A stretch of DNA of 64,000 bases from Vibrio penaeicida (GTDB taxonomy: Bacteria; Pseudomonadota; Gammaproteobacteria; Enterobacterales; Vibrionaceae). A model generated the notes under the pieces. That model was not told the DNA's origin. It made no database searches and saw nothing but the letters and a program-made list of their open reading frames with translations. The position numbers and the translations under genes were made by a program. Shown piece after piece: positions 29,596 through 38,027 of this stretch. The DNA lies in contig NZ_JAUYVM010000002.1 in NCBI RefSeq assembly GCF_030689305.1, positions 434,001 through 498,000 of the forward strand, given 5' to 3'. Every line of letters begins with the position of its first letter. Positions within the stretch are counted from its first letter, which is position 1.

Positions 29596-30350
29596 ATGAA
29601 GCGTTGGCTAGCGATATTTTTATTGGTACTTCCCCTCACGAGTGTTTCGTCTGAAAAACACTGAACGCAACGGAAATTATTGAGCGTTCCGATAAGCAAA
29701 TGAGAGGCGAATCGAGTTACACCGTTTCTACAATGAACATTGTCCGCCCTGATTGGGCTCGTTCTATGAGCATGAAATCTTGGAGCAAAGGGCAAGATCT
29801 CTCTTTGGTTTTGGTCACGGCGCCTGCAAAGGACAAAGGCTCTACTTCATTAAAAAGATATCGTGAAATGTGGAACTGGATACCCGGAATAGAGAGGGTG
29901 ATTAAAATTGCGCCTTCCATGTTAGGGCAATCTTGGATGGGGTCTGACTTCACCAATGATGATCTCATTAACCAGTCTTCCATTGTTGTCGACTATACCC
30001 ATGAACTGGCGGGAGAAGATACGTTTGACTCGGTATCAACATGGAAGATTGAAGCAACCGCCAAACCGGATGCGCCTGTTGTCTGGAGCAAAGTTACATT
30101 GTGGATTTCACAAGACACCTATCTCCAAAGAAAGGTGGAGTTTTATGACGAATTTGATGAGTTAGTGAACACGCTTAGTACCTATGAGGTGAAAGAACTC
30201 GGCGGTCGAAATATTGCAACTCGAATGGAAATGATTCCGGCAGATAAGCCCGGTCAGAAAACAGAAATGATCACGCATGAAGCCCAGTTTGATTTTGAGA
30301 TAGGTGACGACTTTTTCTCACAATCACAAATGAAAACATTACGTGACTAG
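29596..30350 (+). pseudogene. LolA-like lipoprotein-sorting protein, frameshifted in an A-run
   Basis: A GGAGG site five bases upstream supports the ATG at 29596, which encodes a signal peptide (MKRWLAIFLLVLPLTSVSS) and then hits TGA at 29662. The family body continues one frame back from about 29655 (TLNATEIIERSDKQMRGESS), through WSKGQDLSLVLVTAPAKDKG and SWMGSDFTNDDL, to the stop at 30350. Adding one A to the five-A run at 29654-29658 would restore a single frame of about 250 codons. It may be a real mutation, a slippage site or a sequencing error. A MITE abuts the stop codon. Next genes are ABC permeases and ATPase. Confidence 0.85.
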
Positions 30351-30613
30351 GGTCTGTTGACCTTTCGTGGTTAAATTTTGTTCGACTTCTATGCCTTTTA
30401 ATCGCGGCGCAAGGTGTGACGCCTAGTCATTCTAAGCAAATACCTTGCAACAAAGAGCAAAAGGCATAGAAAAGAACCCTTCGGGCAGCATTTGTGGCTT
30501 ATTTCTACTGCGTTATCGCTCATTGATGTAGAGCGACTACACCGAATAAGCTCTGCCTTGTATAAATCACCCACAAATTGCTGCAAAAATCAGCTCGAAA
30601 GGTCAACAGACCC
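30350..30613. mobile_element. MITE-like element, copy 2 (264 bp)
   Basis: Perfect 18-base terminal inverted repeats (GGGTCTGTTGACCTTTCG) with TA on each side (30348-30349 and 30614-30615). Inside, CTATGCCTTTT pairs with AAAAGGCATAG and CAAGGT with ACCTTG, giving nested hairpins. Compared with copy 1 it lacks about 13 bases. Removing the element and one TA restores GAC TAA at the end of the LolA-like gene, so it inserted into the TA of that stop codon. No coding capacity. Confidence 0.9.
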
Positions 30614-30655
30614 TAAACTCAGAATCGGCAGCCTTTACTCCGTTAAGGACATATC

Positions 30656-31885
30656 ATGCTATTTACGTTAGCTTGGCGTAATTTATGGCGGCAAAAGCGC
30701 AGAACGCTACTCACTGCTTCTGCATTGGCGTTAGCGTTGTTTCTTTCGCTCGTTATGCGCTCGTTACAAGAAGGGACCTACACCAACAGTATCGAAAACA
30801 GCGCTCGTTTTTCTACAGGGTTAATTCAGTTGCAGCACCCAAATTTTGGTGAGAGCAACAGTATTGATGATTTGATTCCGGGTTCCACTGAGTTTATTTC
30901 CCCAGTAACAAAAGACCCTGAATTTACTCACTTACTCCCTCGTATTGAATCATTTTCGTTGGCAGCAGCGAAAGAAAAATCCAAAGGTGTCATGGTTATT
31001 GGCATCTCCCCAGACCTTGAAGACCGCTATGCAAATCTTAGTGAAAAGGTGATTCAAGGCCACTATCTGAATCCAGAAGATCAGGAAGTACTAGTGGGTG
31101 AATCACTGGCACGCCATATGAATTTGTCTGTCGGTGATGAGTTGGTGCTTTACGGGCAAGGTTACAGAGGACAAACCGCGGCAGGGTTGTTTAAGGTAGC
31201 TGGGCTAATTTCGTTTCCTATTCCCCAATTGGAAAACCAGCTGGTTTACATTCCGCTTGAGCAAGCAAAGCTAATGTTCAGTACAGATAACCAAATCACC
31301 AATTGGGTTATACACGTTGAAGATCTTAATGATATAGACCGAAAGGTAAAGGAGTTAAAAGACGCTTTTGGTTCAGATGTACGAGTGAGGGATTGGCGAG
31401 ACCTTTCTCCTGAAACCGCCCAGAACATTCAAATGGATAAAGCAGGGGGCATTTTTATGATGCTAGTGCTTTATGGTGTTGTTGGCTTTGGGCTATTTGC
31501 CACCATTCTCATGATGACGTTAGAACGACAACGTGAGTTTGGGGTAATGCTAGCAACAGGGTTGCTCAGAAGCCGCTTACTCGCATTGATTGGCATAGAG
31601 TCTATTTTCATCGGTGCGCTTGGCGCTTTTATTGGAATGTTATTAGCAACACCAATCTTAATTTACTTTTACTTCAATCCTATCCAGCTAACCGGTGACA
31701 CTGCAACGCTTATGCTAGAAGCGGGTATGGAGCCTATTCTTCCCTTTGCATTATCTGCAAGCCTATATGTGAATCAGGTTTCCATCATTATTGGTCTGTT
31801 AGTTTTATGCCTGCTTTACCCGATGTTTAGGGTGTATCGGATGGATTTAGTGAATGCACTAAAAGGGGGCGCACATGCTGATTAA
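30656..31885 (+). CDS. ABC transporter permease, FtsX/LolC-E type (first)
   Basis: A 409-residue inner-membrane protein with the MacB/FtsX topology: one N-terminal membrane segment (TASALALALFLSLVMRSL), a large periplasmic domain (about 45-265), then three membrane segments from about residue 268. The segment LERQREFGVMLATGLLRSRL is the FtsX cytoplasmic coupling region. LolC/E-type permeases extract lipoproteins or lipids from the inner membrane without pumping across it. It overlaps the next permease by 11 bases. The MITE lies between it and the LolA-like gene. Confidence 0.9.
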   Translation: MLFTLAWRNLWRQKRRTLLTASALALALFLSLVMRSLQEGTYTNSIENSARFSTGLIQLQHPNFGESNSIDDLIPGSTEFISPVTKDPEFTHLLPRIESFSLAAAKEKSKGVMVIGISPDLEDRYANLSEKVIQGHYLNPEDQEVLVGESLARHMNLSVGDELVLYGQGYRGQTAAGLFKVAGLISFPIPQLENQLVYIPLEQAKLMFSTDNQITNWVIHVEDLNDIDRKVKELKDAFGSDVRVRDWRDLSPETAQNIQMDKAGGIFMMLVLYGVVGFGLFATILMMTLERQREFGVMLATGLLRSRLLALIGIESIFIGALGAFIGMLLATPILIYFYFNPIQLTGDTATLMLEAGMEPILPFALSASLYVNQVSIIIGLLVLCLLYPMFRVYRMDLVNALKGGAHAD

Positions 31886-33098
31886 ACTGGCTTGGCGCAA
31901 CTTGTGGAGAAATAAAATTCGCACAGGGATCATGCTGGGCGCCATGGTATTTGGGTTACTTGGCGTGGTTTCCATCATGGGCTTTATGAATGGCTTAATG
32001 AATAGCATGCTGAGTAACGCCATCTCGTGGCAAACTAGCCACGTGCAAATTCATCACAAATCTTATTCTGACAACCCAGATCTTAATGCGCTTATTCCGG
32101 ATTCGGAGGCGATGTTGAAGGCAATTGAAAGTCGTTCCGAAGTAGTGCAGATGTCAGCTCGGTTTCTTGTCCACGGTATGGTTGCGTCTGCGAGAAGCAA
32201 TAGAGGCATAAAAATCAATGGGGTGGATTTGGACTCAGAACGGAAGATAACGCCGCTGTCATCTCACATTATTAAAGGGGATTGGTTAAGCAAGGAAGGC
32301 CGTAACCCCGTTCTCGTTTCTGAAAAAACAGCACAAAGGCTTAACTTGAGGGTCGGATCAAAAGTGGTGCTCACTTTTTCAGACACCAATAATGAGGTTG
32401 CTGGTGCAGCGTTTCGAGTAAGAGGTGTGTTCAAAACGCCTTCAAGCAGTTTTGACGATGGAAATATCTATGTAAGGAAATCCGATTTAACGAAGTTAGC
32501 CGGCATTGAAGGCTCACATGAAGTGGCCATCCTACTAAAAGATCCGTCGGTCGAGTCAATAGAAGCATTTTTAGAATCAATAAACACCATATTGCCTAAT
32601 GAGAGTGAAGCGCGAGGTTGGCGTCAAATTCAGCCGATGCTTGCGTCGGCGCAAAATTCAATGGCCACGAGTAACGGCTTAATTTTGGGTGTGTTTGTTA
32701 TCGCGATGGGCTTCGGGATTGTCAATATTCTCCTAATGTCTGTTTTTGAGCGTACACGAGAGTTTGGTGTGCTCATGGCAGTAGGGATGCAAAAACATCG
32801 AATATTCGCGCTCATTCTATGCGAAGCAACGTTCTTAGGCGCGTTAGGGGCATGTTTGGGTGTGCTAGCCAGCGTAACCTTGATTCTCATTTTGAATCAT
32901 ACAGGGCTTGATCTCCGCATCATGTCAGATGCGTTAGGTGCTTATGGTGTGGACACTGTGTTGTATCCGCGCATCCAGCTATCAGAGTATCAACTTATTG
33001 TCTTTACGGTCGTTCTTGCCAGTGTCATTGCTGCACTGTATCCGGCAAGGCAAATTCTTAAGCAACAACCAGTGCAAGCTATGTCGGAGAAGCATTAA
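31875..33098 (+). CDS. ABC transporter permease, FtsX/LolC-E type (second)
   Basis: A 407-residue paralogue of the preceding gene with the same topology and coupling segment (FERTREFGVLMAVGMQKHRI). Both begin with LAWRNLWRxK, a LolC/E-type start. Two different permeases with one ATPase would form a heterodimeric LolCDE-like complex. The start overlaps the upstream gene by 11 bases, and the ATPase starts three bases after the stop. Distinct from housekeeping LolCE by context. Confidence 0.9.
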   Translation: MLIKLAWRNLWRNKIRTGIMLGAMVFGLLGVVSIMGFMNGLMNSMLSNAISWQTSHVQIHHKSYSDNPDLNALIPDSEAMLKAIESRSEVVQMSARFLVHGMVASARSNRGIKINGVDLDSERKITPLSSHIIKGDWLSKEGRNPVLVSEKTAQRLNLRVGSKVVLTFSDTNNEVAGAAFRVRGVFKTPSSSFDDGNIYVRKSDLTKLAGIEGSHEVAILLKDPSVESIEAFLESINTILPNESEARGWRQIQPMLASAQNSMATSNGLILGVFVIAMGFGIVNILLMSVFERTREFGVLMAVGMQKHRIFALILCEATFLGALGACLGVLASVTLILILNHTGLDLRIMSDALGAYGVDTVLYPRIQLSEYQLIVFTVVLASVIAALYPARQILKQQPVQAMSEKH

Positions 33099-33100
33099 TT

Positions 33101-33811
33101 ATGACTATTCAAATAGATGGGCTACGCAAAACCTATAACCAAGACAGTGACTTTCCCGTGCATGCGGTTAAAGCGCTAGATTTGACGATTGAACAAGGAG
33201 AATTCGTCGCGGTTATGGGGCCATCCGGCTCTGGAAAAACTACGCTCTTGAACATGCTAGGTGGAATCGATACACCTTCTGCAGGAAAGGTCAGCATTGA
33301 TGGTTGCGATATTTGTGATTTGCCAGAAAAAGAGCTGATAGCGTTTCGTCGGGATCATATTGGATTTATCTTCCAGGACTACAGTTTGCTTCCTGTGTTG
33401 ACCGCTCTAGAAAATGTTGAATTTGTCATGCAGTTACAAGGTCGAACGGCTCAGGAGTGCGAAAGCAGAGCTTCAGCACTACTCGAAAACGTTGGGTTGA
33501 AAGATCAGATGCACAAAGTGCCTGCCAAACTATCCGGTGGGCAGCAGCAACGGGTTGCTGTGGCGAGAGCGCTTGCTCCCGGACCACGCTTTGTAATGGC
33601 AGATGAACCAACGGCAAATTTGGATGCAAAAAGCACAGCGGAGCTGCTAGATATTATGGAGCGTTTGAACAATGAAGAGGGGACTACATTCATATTCTCC
33701 ACTCACGACCCAAGGGTCATCAAACGCGCTAAGCGCGTGATCGTTTTTGAAGACGGTCAATTGACAGAAGACAAGCAACAAAACGAACGAGTTGACGTGG
33801 AACTGGTATGA
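33101..33811 (+). CDS. ABC transporter ATPase, LolD/MacB type
   Basis: A 236-residue cytoplasmic ATPase. Motifs: Walker A GPSGSGKTT (40-48), Q-loop Q92 (FIFQDYSLLPVL), signature LSGGQQQRVAVARALA (from 144), Walker B FVMADEP (164-170), D-loop SxxLD-like NLDAKS and switch H202. It powers the two FtsX-type permeases before it. Its stop overlaps the next start as ATGA, so it is coupled to the barrel gene. Confidence 0.93.
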   Translation: MTIQIDGLRKTYNQDSDFPVHAVKALDLTIEQGEFVAVMGPSGSGKTTLLNMLGGIDTPSAGKVSIDGCDICDLPEKELIAFRRDHIGFIFQDYSLLPVLTALENVEFVMQLQGRTAQECESRASALLENVGLKDQMHKVPAKLSGGQQQRVAVARALAPGPRFVMADEPTANLDAKSTAELLDIMERLNNEEGTTFIFSTHDPRVIKRAKRVIVFEDGQLTEDKQQNERVDVELV

Positions 33812-35001
33812 AATCGATAAGTTATCTGTTTTCAGCGAGTTATCTGATTGCAACTTGTGCTTCGTTTTCCAGCTTTGCTCAGATTCCAGGGTTAGTACCC
33901 GAAAAAAGTTGGGGTTTGGGTGGCTATATTAAGTATATGGCTACTTTTAACATGCCCGATTCCTCAAACGCTAATTCGACTGATCATCTCTTACACCAGC
34001 GGTTTAACTTTGAATATCGTTTCGGCTCGACCCTTCGAGCTAACGTTAGCATGAGAAACCGCTTTATTTGGGGAGATTCCGTCAGTAACAACCCCAATTA
34101 CGGAAGCGCAGTCGGTCAGGATGATGGGTTCTTTGATTTAACGAGTAACTGGCATGACAACGGCAGTCAAATTGGAACAACACAATTTGATCGAGCCTAT
34201 CTAGACTATTCCGGAAGTGATTGGCGAGCCAGAGCTGGGCGGTTTCGCATTAACTGGGCGATGACGACAATATGGAACCCAAATGATATCTACAACACCT
34301 ATTCTATCTATGATTTTGATTATGAGGAGAAAGGTGGAGCAGACGCATTACAACTCAGCCGAAGTTTGGGTTACGCGAGCAGTTTTGACGTGGTGTATTC
34401 ACCCAGCGAAGACGATGACCAAAACAGTTACTCGGCTCGATATCTAGGAAATAACTCGGGTTGGGATTACCAATTAATGGTAGGCAAAGCCAAACTGGAT
34501 GCGGTAGTAGGAGCGGGTTTTGCAGGCGATATTAAAGGCGCTGGCGTAAGAGGCGAGGTAAGCTATTTTTCACCTACTAAAGACAAATGGAAAGAGATAG
34601 AACTCACCGCCACTGTCATAGCCAGTGTTGAAGTGGATTATAGCTTCGGTGGGAGACGAAACTGGTTGGGAAGAGTCGCTACGCTTTATATCTCTGAACC
34701 ACAAGAGCCAAATAGCACCCCTAACTATCTTAACAAGCCGACTTCACCGAGAACCATGAGTTTCGATGAGCATACCGCTAATGTTGACTTAGGGTTCGAT
34801 GTATCCCCGCTCATGCGATTAACAGCCAGTTCTACATTATATGGCGATGGTTCTCTCTATTTAGGTGCGAACACCAGTTACTCTATTTCAGATGAGGCGC
34901 AGCTGATCGGAGTGATCCAGCGCTTTAATGGCAGAGAAAATAGCGTATTCGGTAAAACATCCGGTACCGCTATTTATGCTCAAATTAAGTGGAGTTTCTG
35001 A
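33808..35001 (+). CDS. Outer-membrane beta-barrel protein of the ABC operon
   Basis: A 397-residue protein with signal peptide (SASYLIATCASFSSFAQ), repeating amphipathic strands and a C-terminal Phe (AQIKWSF), as in outer-membrane barrels. WRARAGRFRINWAMTTIWNP resembles the RxGxxxxxW...NP motif seen in DUF1302-type barrels and corresponds to YEVRAGIGKVFWGVTE of the barrel at 24262. Its ATG overlaps the ATPase stop. It probably forms the outer-membrane part of the path served by the LolA-like and FtsX-type proteins; the cargo is unknown. Confidence 0.8.
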   Translation: MKSISYLFSASYLIATCASFSSFAQIPGLVPEKSWGLGGYIKYMATFNMPDSSNANSTDHLLHQRFNFEYRFGSTLRANVSMRNRFIWGDSVSNNPNYGSAVGQDDGFFDLTSNWHDNGSQIGTTQFDRAYLDYSGSDWRARAGRFRINWAMTTIWNPNDIYNTYSIYDFDYEEKGGADALQLSRSLGYASSFDVVYSPSEDDDQNSYSARYLGNNSGWDYQLMVGKAKLDAVVGAGFAGDIKGAGVRGEVSYFSPTKDKWKEIELTATVIASVEVDYSFGGRRNWLGRVATLYISEPQEPNSTPNYLNKPTSPRTMSFDEHTANVDLGFDVSPLMRLTASSTLYGDGSLYLGANTSYSISDEAQLIGVIQRFNGRENSVFGKTSGTAIYAQIKWSF

Positions 35002-35502
35002 GTTGAACGTGCCGACGAAAGTCAGAAAGCGAAAGATGGTATTTGGTGTGTAAATTTATCCATTAAAAGTCATAACAAGCTCCGATTGTTGTTTGTTGCT
35101 ATGCATTTGAACCATCTGATTTTTGTTTCATAAATGATGTGTCTCTAATCGCAAAAGTTCGCAAATTTTGTCTCAACTTTATGAATTACCTAATAAAACA
35201 TGTAAAAAGTACACAAAATTTACAATAGTCTATTTCACTTTTATTTATATGATTTGCGGGTTTGTGTGTTGTACTTTGTGGGTTTCTTGGTTTATTAATC
35301 CTTAAAACATTACTTCTGTTGAGTAAATTATCAGCTACTTACAGTTTGCGCTTAATATGGCATTAGAAAAAAATTGGCGAAAATCATAAGCTTGGCATAC
35401 ACTTTTGTTTGTGGGGTCTTCAACTACCTTAAAGGTCCCACAAAGTGCTTTGGCGCTACAGTTTTTGTAGCTATTTTTTAACACAGCTTTGAGGGAAGTT
35501 TT
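35002..35502. other. ihfA upstream region
   Basis: 500 bases, AT-rich, no gene. It should carry the ihfA promoter. Near its end are a stem TTTGTGGG/CCCACAAA and a terminator-like hairpin listed separately. Confidence 0.5.
35455..35480 (+). terminator. Terminator-like hairpin in the ihfA leader
   Basis: GCTACA (35455-35460), loop GTTTT, TGTAGC (35466-35471), then TATTTTTTA. It ends 22 bases before the ihfA ATG, so it would act on transcripts entering ihfA. An upstream stem TTTGTGGG/CCCACAAA precedes it. Confidence 0.6.
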
Positions 35503-35799
35503 ATGGCGCTCACAAAGGCCGATTTGGCTGAGAACCTGTTTGAAAAGCTCGGATACAGTAAACGGGATGCCAAGGAAACGGTTGAAGTGTTTTTCGAGGA
35601 AGTTCGAAAAGCCCTAGAAAATGGCGAACAGGTAAAACTGTCAGGCTTCGGGAATTTCGATCTTCGCGATAAAAATCAGAGACCGGGTCGTAACCCTAAA
35701 ACGGGCGAAGACATTCCAATTACTGCTCGACGTGTTGTTACGTTCCGCCCAGGTCAAAAATTAAAAGCCCGGGTCGAAAACATCAAGGTTGAAAAGTAG
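35503..35799 (+). CDS. ihfA: Integration host factor alpha subunit
   Basis: A 98-residue DNA-bending protein of the HU/IHF family that pairs with IhfB. Hallmarks are [37 protein letters not shown] (DNA-binding arm with the conserved Pro) and [29 protein letters not shown] site precedes the ATG. In related genomes it lies directly after pheT; here it has its own upstream region after the ABC/barrel operon. Confidence 0.98.
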   Translation: MALTKADLAENLFEKLGYSKRDAKETVEVFFEEVRKALENGEQVKLSGFGNFDLRDKNQRPGRNPKTGEDIPITARRVVTFRPGQKLKARVENIKVEK

Positions 35800-35810
35800 C
35801 CTAAGCAAAT

Positions 35811-35832
35811 TGACCGCATTCGCTTGCGGTCA
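35811..35832 (+). terminator. Terminator after ihfA
   Basis: TGACCGCA (35811-35818) pairs with TGCGGTCA (35825-35832), followed by TTTTGGTTTG, 11 bases after the ihfA stop. Confidence 0.75.
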
Positions 35833-35891
35833 TTTTGGTTTGTGGTGGTTTTAAACGTATTCGTTTTGCTGCGTGGGAAACTCAACTGCTT

Positions 35892-35935
35892 GAAGCTGCT
35901 TGACTTAAGGTATAAATCTTAAGTCTGGCAGCTTC
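35892..35935. other. Long imperfect hairpin between convergent ihfA and RSH-like gene
   Basis: GAAGCTGC...GCAGCTTC and inside it GACTTAAG...CTTAAGTC form two perfect 8-bp helices separated by a 2x2 internal loop, with an 8-base apical loop. It lies between convergent genes; could be a terminator or a small structured RNA. Confidence 0.5.
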
Positions 35936-36034
35936 TTGGTTTTCTATCTCGTGTATTTTTTTGCTATTGCGTTAACAGCTTAACACTTCCAATAAGCTTA
36001 GTATTCCTACTCTAGTAAATTGTGCAATACGCTA

Positions 36035-36808
36035 TCAAGCAGCCTGAGGCGCAATATAAGGTTGCCAAGCGTTTTGATACAAGGTTTTGGCTTTCGACCT
36101 TAACTGTTTTATATTTTGAATTTCAATATCATTCATTTCTCTAGATTCAATCGCAGCCGTACGTTCAATAAACTGAATCTTCTGATAAATTTTATGCTCT
36201 GCACCACTCTTTACTTCTGCAATATCACTTAAATGCAACTGTACCTCCGCTATGAGCTTAGTACCGGGCAATTCCAACAAGACATTAAGATCTCTGTAAC
36301 CGGAAGGTGTAGGGGATTTGAAGCGATTCTTCACTTTCAGAATTTTTGTGTTTTTATGAAGCATTTCGTAGGCAGCAACCAAACTGGGAATGTCTTTAGC
36401 AACTAAGGTTGCTCGCGCTAAATCGGTAATCCTAGATACCTTTCCGTCTAACTCTTTTTCAATTTTGTCTTTTGCTCTGGATTCACTTTTAACACCTGCG
36501 AAGTAAGGGGTTGTTCCGCTCAACATGCCAGCCGTTTTACAAAGGTTCTCCAATTCAAATTGCGCTTGATGAGCTTTGGAATACAACACATCAAAGTCTG
36601 AATAAGGTTGAATGGGTTTAGCGTTAGTCGAAGGAATGCTATACAGACCGCTCAAGCTACGTCGAAATACATTGGCATTTGGCTGGTTTTGAGAAGTACC
36701 AGAAGAGCGTGCAGAGTCGGAGTTATACGTTGGAGAGTTTACGGCAGCAAAAGGTGCTTTACTCAGAAGCAATAGCATCAAAGCCGTAGTTTTCAGAAAC
36801 AGGTTCAT
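36035..36808 (-). CDS. Secreted RelA/SpoT-domain-like protein
   Basis: A 257-residue protein with an N-terminal hydrophobic signal peptide (LLLLSKAPFAA, likely cut near 22), a Ser/Asn-rich linker, then a region from about 100 to 215 resembling the RelA/SpoT nucleotidyltransferase fold: DLARATLVAKD (130-139), KVKNRFKSPTPSGYRDLNVL (158-177) and IAEVQLHL (186-193). R162, Y171, E188 and Q190 sit where synthetase residues are found in RSH enzymes. Cytoplasmic RSH enzymes make (p)ppGpp; an exported one is unusual and could be a toxin or divergent pyrophosphokinase. No immunity gene is evident beside it. Family call is by motif reading. Confidence 0.65.
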   Translation of the reverse strand: MNLFLKTTALMLLLLSKAPFAAVNSPTYNSDSARSSGTSQNQPNANVFRRSLSGLYSIPSTNAKPIQPYSDFDVLYSKAHQAQFELENLCKTAGMLSGTTPYFAGVKSESRAKDKIEKELDGKVSRITDLARATLVAKDIPSLVAAYEMLHKNTKILKVKNRFKSPTPSGYRDLNVLLELPGTKLIAEVQLHLSDIAEVKSGAEHKIYQKIQFIERTAAIESREMNDIEIQNIKQLRSKAKTLYQNAWQPYIAPQAA

Positions 36809-36944
36809 TCATACTCCTAGTTTAAGCGCAGTAAATTGTGTACAAAAAGGGTACTGAACGCGTTAAGAAGTTGAATAGTCTGCATTTGGCAGATATAGAT
36901 TAGATAGGGATGAAAGGGTTAAGTTCCAACCCCTAGCGGTATAT

Positions 36945-37469
36945 TTAGTCGATTAGTGTGAGGTTGTGCGCATTTTTTGTGCGATCGAGTTTGGCGCAGA
37001 ATTCCTTCAGCGATTTTGCGTCGGATATCCTTATTTTATGCCCTGAAAAACGATCGAAAAGCTCACTATGGTAGGCATAAGAGTTAGCGGTTTCCCTTTG
37101 GTAGTATGATCTTGCCCATAGCTTTTGACGTTCCAGATCGGAAACGTGCAGTTTATCTCTATAACGTTTATCCAATTGATTCAGACAAACAGGCAAAGGC
37201 ATATCCAGAAATATAACTTGTGTGGTTTTTACCATGAGCTTTGAAAGCGACTGTCCGAATACGCCCTCTGCAACCCAGTTACCCGAAGTGTTTAGATGTT
37301 GAAGCTCACTAGAAAGAAACTGCATTTTTTCTGCAATAGAATGCTGTTCGTCGTGCCACGCTAATTCATCGAGCTCGATGTGTTTTTGCCCGGTGATAGA
37401 CGAAATTTTTATTGCTAAAGCAGACTTTCCCGCGCCTATATTGCCAAATATAAGTGTGCGATTAGCCAT
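36945..37469 (-). CDS. P-loop NTPase, adenylate-kinase-like (FlaR/topology-modulation type)
   Basis: About 174 residues from the ATG at 37469; an upstream in-frame start at 37511 is less likely because MANRTLIFGNIGAGKS is the natural family start. Walker A is GNIGAGKS at 9-16. The layout (LDELAW after the first helix, WVAEGVFG, then VIFLDMPLPVCLNQLDKRYR) matches small kinase-like P-loop proteins annotated as DNA topology modulation protein or AAA/shikimate-kinase-like. Substrate is unknown. It stands alone on the minus strand. Confidence 0.75.
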   Translation of the reverse strand: MANRTLIFGNIGAGKSALAIKISSITGQKHIELDELAWHDEQHSIAEKMQFLSSELQHLNTSGNWVAEGVFGQSLSKLMVKTTQVIFLDMPLPVCLNQLDKRYRDKLHVSDLERQKLWARSYYQRETANSYAYHSELFDRFSGHKIRISDAKSLKEFCAKLDRTKNAHNLTLID

Positions 37470-37656
37470 TTTTAAACCTGACGTTTGTATTTGTAGTTTT
37501 ATGCGGCACAAATTACGGTGATTAGTGCATTAAATCCATGACAGAAACTAAGGTTTAACGCAAAACTTTATGAAAGTGTGATGTTCACCCAATTTGAGTT
37601 GCTAGCGTTGCTGGGGAGTGAAACAAATAATTAGCACTTTAGTTCCAATTAGCTTG

Positions 37657-37939
37657 TATACCCAAGTCACCTCAAGATACTAGGTTCAGCGAGAGTTAAC
37701 TGGCTTTCAGGCAAGGCATCGATTTGAAGATCTAGTGGTTCTAAATCAAAAATCGGTAACGCAGTATGAAAGCCAGTTAAACTCGCCCTTGGGAGCCCAT
37801 ATTCTGTCCCATTTCTTCGTCAAAGAACTTGGAAAGGACTCATCATTCCGCCGCGTTCCTGATTTTTTGAAATAAAGAGGCTTGAACTGAAACAGAATAT
37901 AAGGCTCTGAATCCTACATCTTGAGGTAACTTGGGTATA
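37657..37939. repeat. 283-bp palindromic repeat element with nested inverted repeats
   Basis: The outer arms are about 32 bases (TATACCCAAGTCACCTCAAG at the left, complement TTGAGGTAACTTGGGTATA at the right) continuing into AGGTTCAG/CTGAATCC. Inside, GCGAG..TTAACTGGCTTTCA near 37690-37710 pairs with its complement near 37768-37790, and CATATTCTGT pairs with ACAGAATATA. It has no coding capacity. Outer-arm fragments recur at 9970 and 29544. Confidence 0.75.
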
Positions 37940-38027
37940 TCATTTCTTTGCCAATCAGTATCATCTCTTTCCGTTTAAGAGGCGATCCTATATTCTCTAC
38001 AAAACGGTATTAGCTTGAGGAATGGTA

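Noticed and set aside
29700..30350. Start of the second LolA-like gene at the ATG at 29700
   Set aside because: It would remove the signal peptide and the conserved first strand; the GGAGG-led ATG at 29596 with an A-run frameshift explains the sequence better.
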